NCBI GenBank assembly: GCA_964472195.1
Contig: CAYYJH010000001.1
Location: 10,702 to 74,701, forward strand
Direction: 5' to 3'
Length of the DNA stretch: 64,000 bases
From: BS750m-G4 sp964472195
Lineage (GTDB): Bacteria > Bacteroidota > Ignavibacteria > Tepidaquicellales > Tepidaquicellaceae
Part shown: one piece after another, positions 46,859 through 55,105 of the stretch
Layout: each line of letters opens with the position of its first letter
How positions within the stretch are numbered: the first letter of the stretch is position 1
Translations under genes and position numbers: made by a program
The notes under the pieces: generated by a model
What the model was told of the DNA's origin: nothing
Seen by the model: only the letters and a program-made list of their open reading frames with translations
The model's database searches: none

Positions 46859-46906
46859 TCAAACAATTATTTTAAAGATATATAGTTTTTTAAAATAATT
46901 GATTGA
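46859..46906 (-). terminator. Long AT-rich hairpin between hydrolase and plsC
   Basis: A perfect 13-bp stem, CAATTATTTTAAA (46864-46876) against TTTAAAATAATTG (46889-46901), with a 12-base loop extends by four further pairs after one mismatch. It begins 17 bases after the hydrolase stop. This suits a terminator of the metal-uptake operon, although the stem is very AT-rich and no separate T-run follows. Confidence 0.5.
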
Positions 46907-46922
46907 ATTGTGAGTTTATATT

Positions 46923-47465
46923 CTACTTGACTATTTTTGATATTGCTTTAAATGTCACATTTCCTGATACTTCACACAATTCAAAAAGAATAGATTCATG
47001 TGTTGAAACTATTGAGCCTTCATTTCTCATTCTTTCGACTGCTATTCTTTTATCATTGGGATTCCTTGAGGAAACACAATCCTCTATCAATACTGGTTGA
47101 TAATTGTCATCGAGTAAACCTAATACAGTTTGAAGAACACAAACATGAGATTCTATCCCAACTATAATAATGTTTTTCTTTCCAGAATTTTTGAGAGCTT
47201 TGTTAAAGCTGCGCAATCCACAGCAGCTAAATGTCATTTTTTCAAAGTGCGAGAATTTTCCCAAAGTATTCTGAATAGGTTCTATCGTACTTCCTAATCC
47301 TTTTGAATATTGCTCTGTTACTAATATATCAATGTTTAATGCTCTTAAACCTTTTATGAGTTTGATTGTGTTAGATGTTAACTTTTCATTTTCGAATATA
47401 TATGGATACAATTTTTCCTGCATGTCAATAACAACAGCCAATGAATCTTCTTTTTTTATTCTCAT
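46923..47465 (-). CDS. Isochorismatase-like cysteine hydrolase
   Basis: Isochorismatase-fold hydrolase, 180 residues. 'LAVVIDMQEKLYPYIFE' with the catalytic Asp is at residues 8-24, Lys is in the 'FEKMTFSCCG' segment (the family K) and 'NIIVGIESHVCVLQTVLGLL' contains the cysteine nucleophile (VCVLQT). These proteins act on amides or nicotinamide-like substrates; YcaC is the usual reference. It is the last gene of the FeoB operon by position, but its link to iron transport is unknown. Confidence 0.85.
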   Translation of the reverse strand: MRIKKEDSLAVVIDMQEKLYPYIFENEKLTSNTIKLIKGLRALNIDILVTEQYSKGLGSTIEPIQNTLGKFSHFEKMTFSCCGLRSFNKALKNSGKKNIIIVGIESHVCVLQTVLGLLDDNYQPVLIEDCVSSRNPNDKRIAVERMRNEGSIVSTHESILFELCEVSGNVTFKAISKIVK

Positions 47466-47487
47466 AGTACAAAGTTATTTTGTATGA

Positions 47488-48915
47488 TCAAAATAATCTC
47501 CAGATTATTGCAACGAAGAAACAAACAATAAAACCAAGTAATACAGGTAAAACAGCAGAGATGGTTGTCCACTTTACACTTTTCGTTTCTTTATAAATTG
47601 TGTACAGAGTCGTAGAACAAGGATTGTGGAGCAAACTGAACAACATAAGGTTTATACCTGTAAGAATTGTCCACCCACCTGCCTGTAAAATTAACGCTGT
47701 ATCTGCTGCTGAATCAAGTTCGAACATAACACCCGTACCGCTTCCGATACCCGTTATGCCCGTCACGAGTATAGTAAGCATCAGGACTGTTGGAATTACA
47801 ATTTCATTTGCCGGTATAGCAATAATATAAGCAAGAAGAATAACACCGTTTAAACCAAGCAGCAATCCAAATGGATTCATAAAACTAATTAGATATTGTG
47901 CAATGCTTTGATTCGCAACACTAATATTAGACAGTAACCAGATAACTACACCGGCAGGTATCGCAAATATGACAGCACGCCAAAGTACAACGAGTGTACG
48001 GTCAATAAGTGATGTATAAAGCGTTCTTAAGATTCGGGGAGGTCGGTACGGTGGTAGTTCAAGGCTGAAAGCAGACGTTTCACCTTTAAGTATGGTTTTT
48101 GATAATCCATAAGAAACAATAAAAACAAACACAACGCCGATTAATACCACACTAACAACGGCAGCAGCAGAAATTATCCCTGCAAAATGAGCCGGTGCAA
48201 GAGTCCCGATAAAAATTGTTGCGATTAAGATTTGTGTGGGCCACCGCCCATTGCACAATGAGAAATTGTTAGTAATAATTGCAATTAATCTTTCACGGGG
48301 GCTGTCTATAATTCGTGTTGCAACAATTCCGGCAGCATTACAACCATAACCCATTGCCATCGTAAGTGCCATCTTGCCATGAGCTCCTACTTTTCTGAAA
48401 AGACTATCCATGTTAAATGCAACTCGTGGCAGATATCCGTAATCTTCAAGTAGTGTAAAAATTGGGAAAAAGATTGCCATTGGTGGAAGCATTACACTAA
48501 TAACCCATGCCATTGCTAAATAGGCACCGTCAAAAAGAAATCCATTTAGCCACCAGGGGAAACCTACTATTGTTCCAAAATCTTTTAATGCTGGATGGAT
48601 AGTATCTATAAGTATAGAAAATAAAAAAGCGGAAGGGACATTTGCTCCCTCTATTGTTAGCCAAAATATTATCGATAACAATATAAGCATTATAGGAAAT
48701 CCCCATAGACGACTCGTAACGATTCTGTCAATAGCCCGGTCAACATTAAATCTTGGTTGCTTACCTGATTTGATAATGGATTTATCAGCGATTCTATTTG
48801 CATCCTGGTAAAGCGCTTCTATTATCGAGTCATGAAAATCTTCGTTGAGATTCCACCTAAGATTATTCGCAGATGTTAAGATGGATTCAATACTATTTTC
48901 TTTTTCAGTGTTCAT
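47488..48915 (-). CDS. feoB: FeoB permease domain (membrane half of a split FeoB)
   Basis: The membrane half of ferrous iron transporter B as a separate gene, 475 residues with two nucleoside-recognition/Gate regions. '[20 protein letters not shown]' and '[17 protein letters not shown]' correspond to the first core motif (canonical FeoB has 'CGARLP' where this has CNGRWP), and '[16 protein letters not shown]' to the second. The N-terminal 60 residues resemble the end of the FeoB helical (GDI) domain. An AGGAGA five bases before the ATG supports a genuine separate start. The GTPase gene ends 12 bases upstream. Confidence 0.88.
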   Translation of the reverse strand: MNTEKENSIESILTSANNLRWNLNEDFHDSIIEALYQDANRIADKSIIKSGKQPRFNVDRAIDRIVTSRLWGFPIMLILLSIIFWLTIEGANVPSAFLFSILIDTIHPALKDFGTIVGFPWWLNGFLFDGAYLAMAWVISVMLPPMAIFFPIFTLLEDYGYLPRVAFNMDSLFRKVGAHGKMALTMAMGYGCNAAGIVATRIIDSPRERLIAIITNNFSLCNGRWPTQILIATIFIGTLAPAHFAGIISAAAVVSVVLIGVVFVFIVSYGLSKTILKGETSAFSLELPPYRPPRILRTLYTSLIDRTLVVLWRAVIFAIPAGVVIWLLSNISVANQSIAQYLISFMNPFGLLLGLNGVILLAYIIAIPANEIVIPTVLMLTILVTGITGIGSGTGVMFELDSAADTALILQAGGWTILTGINLMLFSLLHNPCSTTLYTIYKETKSVKWTTISAVLPVLLGFIVCFFVAIIWRLF

Positions 48916-48927
48916 GTTTCTCCTATA

Positions 48928-49722
48928 TCAAATTGTTTGATTCTGTTTAATATTGTCTTCGCTTACAAATTTTTTAAATTCATCATTTTTTAATGCTGAT
49001 ATTATTCTATGGTCTCCTTCCAATAATCTCATAGCAATCCAGCGAGCATTTGGCAGATCGGGGTATTCAGATTCTAATTGAATTGAGAGTTTATCAATTG
49101 TTTTTTTTACATTTTTGGGTTCCTTTATAGTTCGTAAAGGTTTACAAATATATTTACCCGTTGCAACATTGTGTATTGCGTTTAGTAAATCCTGCATTCC
49201 TGTGTTTTGTCTTGCAGCCGTAAGTATTACGGGAACGCCCAATTCACGGGAAAGTGTTCTCTGGTCAATTCCTATTCCTTTACGCTTTGCTTCATCTATG
49301 AGATTAACACATATAACAACTCTATCAGTAATTTGCAGTACTTGCAAAGCAAGATTAAGATTTCTTTCTAATCTTGTAGCATCAATTACGACAACAGTCA
49401 CATCCGGTCTTCCGAACAAAATGAAATCTCTTGCTACTTCTTCGTCAGTTGTTAATGATAGAAGGGAATACGTTCCCGGTAGGTCAACAACTTTATATCG
49501 CTTTCCTCCAAAAGAAAATCCTCCTTCAGCTCGAACGACTGTCTTCCCGGGCCAGTTACCCGTGTGCTGTCTTAGACCGGTAATATTATTAAATACAGTA
49601 CTTTTTCCTACGTTAGGGTTTCCTGCTAAAGCAATAACGTAATCGTATGTGTTCATATTAACGCCGAGCTTTTTGAGACTTTCTGTATTGTGTATCGGGC
49701 AAGTTTCGCAGTTGTTTGTCAT
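48928..49722 (-). CDS. FeoB GTPase domain (split FeoB)
   Basis: The cytosolic G-domain of FeoB encoded alone, 264 residues. G1 GNPNVGKST (34-42), G3 DLPG (80-83), G4 N140-L-I-D143 and 'TAARQNTG' (168-175) as G5 region are present; 'PGKTV' with T61 is G2. The last ~90 residues are the helical GDI-like part. An N-terminal extension has CETC (5-8), a possible metal site. It would gate the permease encoded 12 bases downstream. No frameshift is needed to explain the split. Confidence 0.9.
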   Translation of the reverse strand: MTNNCETCPIHNTESLKKLGVNMNTYDYVIALAGNPNVGKSTVFNNITGLRQHTGNWPGKTVVRAEGGFSFGGKRYKVVDLPGTYSLLSLTTDEEVARDFILFGRPDVTVVVIDATRLERNLNLALQVLQITDRVVICVNLIDEAKRKGIGIDQRTLSRELGVPVILTAARQNTGMQDLLNAIHNVATGKYICKPLRTIKEPKNVKKTIDKLSIQLESEYPDLPNARWIAMRLLEGDHRIISALKNDEFKKFVSEDNIKQNQTI

Positions 49723-49754
49723 GATTAATTTTAATTTATTGGGTTCTTTTCTTT

Positions 49755-50780
49755 TTATTCTTTAGATTTATCAATATAAATATTTTCTGCTTGTTGTTTC
49801 CGCAGTGCTATTATAGTATCACGAACTTTGTACGCTGTTGGGTCCCCTGTAGGACTTCTCATCTCGATAGATATTTCTGTCCCGGGTAAGAAACCCAAAT
49901 CCATTAGTCTTCTTCTTTGTTGTCCCCTGCAGTCGGTTGATAATACTTTTATAATTCCTGTCTCTTCTGGTTTTAAATTTAAAAGTGTTCTGTAATCTAA
50001 AATTTCAGGCTCTTTGATTTTTAATAATTTTACTACGGAAATATTAGCACTTATTAACGGAGTCAGACTAATTTGTTGCCCACCTGCTTCTATTATTATT
50101 TCTTCCGATGTATTTTTTATAATCTCAATTGTAAGCCCGGATTTTATACCGCGTTTAACTAACTCATAATAAATTTCATCGGGTTCATCTTCAACATGTA
50201 CGATTCGGGCTTTATCCCCAGCTTTTAAATTTGTTATTTGAACACCTTTGTCTTCGGGTAGGTCACCCGTATCTGAAGGTATAGGATCACCGTGAGGATC
50301 AAAAAGAGGTTGTCCAAGATTTGCTGCAAGCTTGTCTGCATCCTCTCTCGATAGAAAGTGCTCTTTCTTTTCTGCTTCGATATGCCATTGTGCTTCATCT
50401 ACGGAAGTTTCATCCGCAAGATGTCTTTCCCAGAGTCGATGTGTCCGTATAACTTGTAATGCATATTTTCTACCCTCTTCGCTGAGACGGATCTCTTCTC
50501 CTTTTGTCTCTATGAGATTTTGTGCTTGAAGTTTTTGGACAAGAGCGACGGCTTTATTTAGTTTAATCGATAATGCCCCAGCAACACTTTTAATTGAACT
50601 TGTGAGTTTTTTATATTCACAATCATAAATGTGTTTTAGAGCATTTTCAACGAGAATACGATTTGAAGTCTCTTTACTTTTTCTCCAAAGGTGTAATAAC
50701 CCAAGACGGGGTAGAAATAACAGTAAAAGTATAATTAAAAATAAAGAAAGAATAATGTATATGTATGATATGTTTTCCAT
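49755..50780 (-). CDS. Membrane-anchored DtxR-like regulator fused to two FeoA domains
   Basis: Unusual 341-residue fusion. A single membrane segment (about 7-25) is followed by a DtxR-type winged helix and dimerisation domain (about 40-165; 'LTSSIKSVAGALSIKLNKAV', 'LIETKG', 'RTHRLWERHL', 'HIEAEKKEHFLS'), then two SH3-like FeoA domains (about 180-255 and 268-335; the second with 'RRRLMDLGFLPGTEI' is canonical). The first metal ligand seen as Asp in the neighbouring regulator is Asn here, while the later Glu/Glu/His remain. FeoA binds FeoB, so this may tether metal sensing to the transporter. DNA binding is possible but unproved. Confidence 0.85.
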   Translation of the reverse strand: MENISYIYIILSLFLIILLLLFLPRLGLLHLWRKSKETSNRILVENALKHIYDCEYKKLTSSIKSVAGALSIKLNKAVALVQKLQAQNLIETKGEEIRLSEEGRKYALQVIRTHRLWERHLADETSVDEAQWHIEAEKKEHFLSREDADKLAANLGQPLFDPHGDPIPSDTGDLPEDKGVQITNLKAGDKARIVHVEDEPDEIYYELVKRGIKSGLTIEIIKNTSEEIIIEAGGQQISLTPLISANISVVKLLKIKEPEILDYRTLLNLKPEETGIIKVLSTDCRGQQRRRLMDLGFLPGTEISIEMRSPTGDPTAYKVRDTIIALRKQQAENIYIDKSKE

Positions 50781-50791
50781 TTGGTAATAAT

Positions 50792-51445
50792 TTAATTATA
50801 ATCTACAAAAATACTGTTCGCTAATTTTTCGCTTAAAAAGATTTTATTCTTTTTTGCAAGAATCTGAATTGAGTTATCGAAATTTATTTTCTCTACTACT
50901 TTTACTTTATCATTCAGCTTTAATCCCATTTTTGTCAGATAAAGCAATACTTCCGCGTATTCATCCGACACTCTTTTTATTGTTACGGATTCTCCAATGT
51001 CGATATTGGAAAGTGGTTTTAGTTCATTATGAATAAATTTTCCATTTCTATCCGGGATAGGATCTCCATGGGGATCGTATTTAGGAAATCCAAGAAAGTC
51101 TTCGAGTTTTAATATCAAATCATCGGATGAAGCATGCTCAAGGTTTTCTGCTTCAGCGTGAACCTGTTCCCATGGGTATTTAAGATGTTTTAAAAGAAAA
51201 ACCTCCCAGATCCTGTGTTTACGGATAAGATTTATTGCTATATCCTGACCTTTTTTTGTAAGCTCAAATCCTTTATACGGTGTGTTCTTTATGTATCCGG
51301 TTCTTGATAATTTTGATACCATATCACTCACCGCAGCCGCTGAAACACCAATTTTTTCCGCAAGTAAGCTGGTTGATACTTTACCGACGGTGAGTTTTAT
51401 TGTGTATATATTTTTAAGATAATCTTCGATACTCTTTTTAATCAT
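50792..51445 (-). CDS. DtxR/MntR family metal-dependent transcriptional repressor
   Basis: Metalloregulator of 217 residues, with winged helix (1-62), dimerisation domain (about 65-130) and a C-terminal SH3/FeoA-like domain. Likely metal ligands are D8, H77, E100, E103 and H104; Glu at 100 in place of Cys is the MntR (Mn2+) pattern, while K11 replaces MntR E11. It is the first gene of the feo operon and is 11 bases upstream of the fusion protein. A 38-base dyad immediately upstream is its probable operator. Whether it senses Mn or Fe is undecided. Confidence 0.9.
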   Translation of the reverse strand: MIKKSIEDYLKNIYTIKLTVGKVSTSLLAEKIGVSAAAVSDMVSKLSRTGYIKNTPYKGFELTKKGQDIAINLIRKHRIWEVFLLKHLKYPWEQVHAEAENLEHASSDDLILKLEDFLGFPKYDPHGDPIPDRNGKFIHNELKPLSNIDIGESVTIKRVSDEYAEVLLYLTKMGLKLNDKVKVVEKINFDNSIQILAKKNKIFLSEKLANSIFVDYN

Positions 51446-51457
51446 AATTAAGAATAT

Positions 51458-51495
51458 TTGATTATTAATTTAAGTAAGCTTAATAATATAATCAA
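51458..51495. promoter_or_regulatory. Nested dyad, candidate metalloregulator operator
   Basis: Two inverted repeats share the same centre (476.5 within 51xxx): outer arms TTGATTAT and ATAATCAA, inner arms TTAAG and CTTAA. They lie 13-50 bases upstream of the DtxR/MntR gene in the divergent gap toward the S9 peptidase gene. Position and symmetry fit an operator bound by a dimeric regulator, possibly autoregulating the feo operon. A hairpin is less likely because no transcript ends here. Confidence 0.5.
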
Positions 51496-51651
51496 GTGTA
51501 TATAAAAATAAATTTCATAAATTTACAGATATTATTTCTATATAAGGAATTGTATTTAATCTTACAACAAAAATATTAAATTTCCGTATGATTATTGTAG
51601 ATTTAGTTTTCTATGAAAATCTATCCATTTCATTAACTTAATTTTATAAAA

Positions 51652-53556
51652 ATGATAAAAAAATCATGTCTTATAACGAGTTTAATCTTAGCTATTGGGA
51701 TTCTTTTAACAATGAATTCCTATTCTCAGGATGTAAATAAAATACCTCTGAAAGATTTCTTCAAAAATCCTGATAAAACTTACTATCAGATATCACCCGA
51801 TGGTGAATATCTTTCTTTTCTTGCACCGTATGAGAGCAGGTTAAACATTTATGTGCAGAAAATAGGATCGGATAAGGTTATTAGAGTAACTGATATTACT
51901 GACAGGGATTTAGCAGGTTATTACTGGGCAAATAATGACATGCTTCTTTTTGGAAAAGATAAGGACGGTGATGAGAATTATCACGTTTATGGTGTTGACA
52001 AGGAAGGAAAAAATCTTAAAGATCTTACACCTTTTGAAGATGTTACGGTTAGACTAATTGACGAACTTGAAGATTTAGAAAATGAAGTTTTGATTTCTAT
52101 GAATAAAAGAAATAAAGAAATATTCGATGTGTATAAATTGAATATTGAGACCGGTATTCTTAATATGGTTGCAGAAAACCCTGGAAATGTTTCAAGCTGG
52201 ATAACTGACCATAATGGGAAAGTCAGGATTGCAATAACAACAGACGGAGTTAATTCGAGTCTTTTATACAGGGAAACAGAAGAGGACCCTTTTAGTACGA
52301 TTCTAACAACAAATTTTAAAGAATCTATATATCCGCTGTTCTTTACCTTTGACAACAAATATATTTATGCTGCATCAAATTTAGGGAGGGATAAATCTGC
52401 TATTGTAAAATATGATATAGCAAACGGTAAAGAATTAGAGGTACTTTATGAGCATCCCGAAGTTGATGTTTATGGATTATCCTATTCAAAGAAAAGAAAG
52501 AAACTCACAACCATTTCATACACAACATGGAAAAGACAACGTGAATATCTTGACAAAGATGTGGAAGCTCTATACAAAAGATTTGAGAAAGAATTAGGTA
52601 CTGATCTTGAAATAGTGATTACCGGTATGAATAAGAATGAAGATAAATTCCTTGTCAGAACATACAGTGACAGGTCACTCGGTGCTTATTATTTTTATGT
52701 TTTAAATTCGGATAATTTAACAAAACTTGCTGATGTAAGTCCGTGGCTGAATGAAGATGATATGGTAGAGATGAAACCGATATCTTATAAGTCGAGTGAC
52801 GGGTTGACAATTAATGGTTACTTAACATTACCAAAAGGAAAAGAACCGAAGAATCTTCCGGTTGTGATTCATCCTCATGGGGGTCCGTGGGCAAGAGATA
52901 GATGGGGATTCAATCCAGAAGTACAATTTCTTGCGAACAGGGGATTTGCCGTATTGCAAATGAACTTCAGAGGTTCAACGGGTTATGGAAAAGCTTTCTG
53001 GGAGGCTTCATTTAAGCAGTGGGGCAAGAAAATGCAGGATGACATTACTGACGGTGTTCGATGGTTGATAGAAGAAGGAATTGCTGACCCCGACAGGATA
53101 GGAATTTATGGTGGTAGTTACGGAGGGTACGCAACATTAGCGGGACTAACATTCACACCTGATTTGTACACCTGCGGTGTCGATTATGTTGGAGTGTCGA
53201 ATTTATTTACATTTTACAATTCAATTCCCCCCTACTGGAAACCCCATTTGGAAAAATGGTATGAGATGGTTGGGAGTCCTGAAAAAGACAGTCTATTGTT
53301 AGTAGAGGTCTCCCCGGTTTTTCATGTAGATAATATCAAGGCTCCATTGTTTGTTGCACAGGGTAAACATGATCCAAGAGTTAACATCGAAGAATCGAAC
53401 CAAATCGTCGAAGCGTTGAAGAAAAAAGGGATAGATGTCCCTTACATGGTGAAGGAAGATGAAGGGCATGGTTTTCGTAATGAAGAAAACAGGTTCGACT
53501 TCTACGAAGCAATGGAGAAGTTTCTTGTAAAGCATTTGAATCCGAAAGTGAATTAG
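51652..53556 (+). CDS. Exported prolyl oligopeptidase family peptidase (S9)
   Basis: Serine peptidase of 634 residues, exported by an N-terminal signal peptide (hydrophobic about 7-20, ending near 'SYSQ'). The N-terminal part (about 30-370) is the beta-propeller seen in S9 enzymes. The alpha/beta hydrolase domain has the triad S489 (GGSYGGYA), D574 (GKHDPRVN) and H606 (EGHGFRNE). It most resembles the S9C acylaminoacyl/dipeptidyl type. It likely degrades peptides in the periplasm. Preceded by a 206-base divergent gap. Confidence 0.93.
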   Translation: MIKKSCLITSLILAIGILLTMNSYSQDVNKIPLKDFFKNPDKTYYQISPDGEYLSFLAPYESRLNIYVQKIGSDKVIRVTDITDRDLAGYYWANNDMLLFGKDKDGDENYHVYGVDKEGKNLKDLTPFEDVTVRLIDELEDLENEVLISMNKRNKEIFDVYKLNIETGILNMVAENPGNVSSWITDHNGKVRIAITTDGVNSSLLYRETEEDPFSTILTTNFKESIYPLFFTFDNKYIYAASNLGRDKSAIVKYDIANGKELEVLYEHPEVDVYGLSYSKKRKKLTTISYTTWKRQREYLDKDVEALYKRFEKELGTDLEIVITGMNKNEDKFLVRTYSDRSLGAYYFYVLNSDNLTKLADVSPWLNEDDMVEMKPISYKSSDGLTINGYLTLPKGKEPKNLPVVIHPHGGPWARDRWGFNPEVQFLANRGFAVLQMNFRGSTGYGKAFWEASFKQWGKKMQDDITDGVRWLIEEGIADPDRIGIYGGSYGGYATLAGLTFTPDLYTCGVDYVGVSNLFTFYNSIPPYWKPHLEKWYEMVGSPEKDSLLLVEVSPVFHVDNIKAPLFVAQGKHDPRVNIEESNQIVEALKKKGIDVPYMVKEDEGHGFRNEENRFDFYEAMEKFLVKHLNPKVN

Positions 53557-53693
53557 AAGTAACACCCCTCTCAGGTTGTAAAAGTTCTATTACTGAAAAG
53601 CCATAATGACACAAAATTATTATTCGTGTTCGTTATTTCTGCCTGCAATGATTCTTGGAGGGGAATCCAGAAATGCAAAGCGTTATAGATGTA

Positions 53694-53714
53694 TTCCTAC
53701 GTGAAACGTAGGAA
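53694..53714. repeat. Perfect 9-bp hairpin, REP-like
   Basis: TTCCTACGT, a three-base loop GAA, then ACGTAGGAA form a perfect short-loop hairpin. It is much more GC-balanced than its surroundings. It resembles the widespread TTCCCACG/CGTGGGAA class of intergenic palindromes, an inference by pattern only. Confidence 0.6.
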
Positions 53715-53722
53715 CAAGATAA

Positions 53723-53756
53723 AAGAATCTCCTAACAGAAATGCCAGGAGATTTTT
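53723..53756 (+). terminator. Terminator-like hairpin after S9 peptidase
   Basis: An 8-bp perfect stem AATCTCCT (53726-53733) and AGGAGATT (53746-53753), extended by A-T and one G-T pair, is followed by further T. With A on one side and T on the other it can act in either direction. It covers the ATG at 53741, which argues against that codon as the start of the next gene. Confidence 0.6.
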
Positions 53757-53815
53757 ATGCATTATTTCTTTATTCAAGCGGGAACATTTATGAACTAATT
53801 ATTATTCTTAAGTTT

Positions 53816-55105
53816 ATGAGCATTTGGCAGAGGATTCTCTTTTTCGTTATTGTATTCGGGATATTTTTTGGACTTCAATTTCTTACTTACTTAACATTTC
53901 GTAAATTTCTCAAACGAAAAAATTTAACGGGAAAGTTCTGGAATGTGATTTCTATTTATCCGTACATTCTTTTCTTGCTTCCATTCATATACTTTTTGAT
54001 TTCCCGCACAAAGCTGGCAGACCTACCTGACTGGGTATATAATATTTATATAATACCTTTTTTTGTTTTCCAGGCAGCAGTTTTCTTCATAGGTTTATAT
54101 TTGCTCGTTGGAAAAATTATTAAATCCCCTTTCTCAATTGCAAATTTTGTGTTAAGTAAAATTAAGTATACGCAGAAGAAATTAGAGGATTTTAAAAAGA
54201 AGAAAACCGTGGTTAAATTTGATAGTACAAGAAGACAGTTTATTACAGCGTCGGCGGTTTTAGTATCGGGATATGCTTTTATCGGGGCTGGAACGGGAGT
54301 GTTAAAAAAAGATGATTATGAGATAACATATCGTGATATAAATATTAAGAACCTGCCGCATGAATTGAAAGGCATTACTATCACGTTAGCCTGTGATTTT
54401 CACTGTGGTCCTTTTATGGAAGAAGAACTGATGAAGGATTACTGTGATGTAATTAATGACATAAAGTCAGATTTAATTCTTATACCGGGTGATTTAACAA
54501 ATTCGGATAAAACAGAAGCTATTTCGTTTGCAAATGCTTTCAAGAATCTTAAAGCCAAACATGGTATATATGCCTGTCTTGGAAACCATGATTATTTCTC
54601 CGACCCTGATTACATATCCGATGTACTCAAAAATGAAACACCAATTAAATTATTAAGAAATGATTCAGAAATAGTTCAGATAAATGGAAACGGACTGTGT
54701 ATAATGGGCGTTGAGGATACGAGAGTCAGCGGCGGAACCTATGATGAGGTTGTTATGGAGTATTTTAAAGAAACAATCAACAAGACTGAAGAGAATTTAC
54801 AAAACGGAAATTTAAATTATGAAAATGTTACGAAGATCCTTCTTTATCACAAACCGTACTTATTTCCTGATATTAAGAATGAAAACATCGACCTTGTGCT
54901 AAGCGGACATACACATGGCGGTCAGATAGTCCTTGCAAAATTTGGTAACGTAAATTTATCTGTAGCAGCGTCAGTCAGCCGGTATATCAGCGGACTTTAT
55001 AAAGAAGGGGATTCACAGATGTATGTTTCAAGAGGTGTAGGTGTTGTGGGGCTCCCGATAAGATTAAACTGTCCCCCGGAAATCACAAAAATAACTTTAA
55101 CCTAA
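53816..55105 (+). CDS. Membrane metallophosphoesterase (YkuE/YaeI-like)
   Basis: Calcineurin-like phosphoesterase, 429 residues from the ATG chosen. Earlier in-frame ATG at 53741 lies inside a terminator hairpin and is unlikely. The N-terminus has about three membrane segments, followed by a twin-arginine-like 'TRRQFITASAVLVSGYA' near residue 138. The metal sites are D-x-H in 'CDFHCGP', 'IPGDLTN', 'LGNHDYFSD' and 'LSGHTHGGQ'. The catalytic domain is likely periplasmic. YkuE/YaeI relatives hydrolyse lipid or sugar phosphates. Its end overlaps the HAD gene on the other strand by nine bases. Confidence 0.88.
   Translation: MSIWQRILFFVIVFGIFFGLQFLTYLTFRKFLKRKNLTGKFWNVISIYPYILFLLPFIYFLISRTKLADLPDWVYNIYIIPFFVFQAAVFFIGLYLLVGKIIKSPFSIANFVLSKIKYTQKKLEDFKKKKTVVKFDSTRRQFITASAVLVSGYAFIGAGTGVLKKDDYEITYRDINIKNLPHELKGITITLACDFHCGPFMEEELMKDYCDVINDIKSDLILIPGDLTNSDKTEAISFANAFKNLKAKHGIYACLGNHDYFSDPDYISDVLKNETPIKLLRNDSEIVQINGNGLCIMGVEDTRVSGGTYDEVVMEYFKETINKTEENLQNGNLNYENVTKILLYHKPYLFPDIKNENIDLVLSGHTHGGQIVLAKFGNVNLSVAASVSRYISGLYKEGDSQMYVSRGVGVVGLPIRLNCPPEITKITLT

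Larger units (their letters stand above)
53557..53815. other. Intergenic region with REP-like remnants
   Basis: Between the S9 peptidase and the real start of the metallophosphoesterase gene there is a non-coding region with two perfect hairpins and a short 'GATTC ... GAATC' inverted repeat with a G-rich middle (53651-53668). Such TTCCTACG-type and GGGAATC-type palindromes recur as intergenic repeats in many bacteria. No second copy was noticed in this window. Confidence 0.45.

Noticed and set aside
49115..49642. 175-residue open frame on the + strand
   Set aside because: Antisense to the FeoB GTPase gene, no recognisable motif.
51987..52358. 123-residue open frame on the - strand
   Set aside because: Shadow of the S9 peptidase propeller; low-complexity Ser/Leu composition.
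53741..53815. N-terminal extension of the metallophosphoesterase from ATG 53741
   Set aside because: The codons lie in a terminator-like hairpin, and a natural membrane N-terminus begins at 53816.
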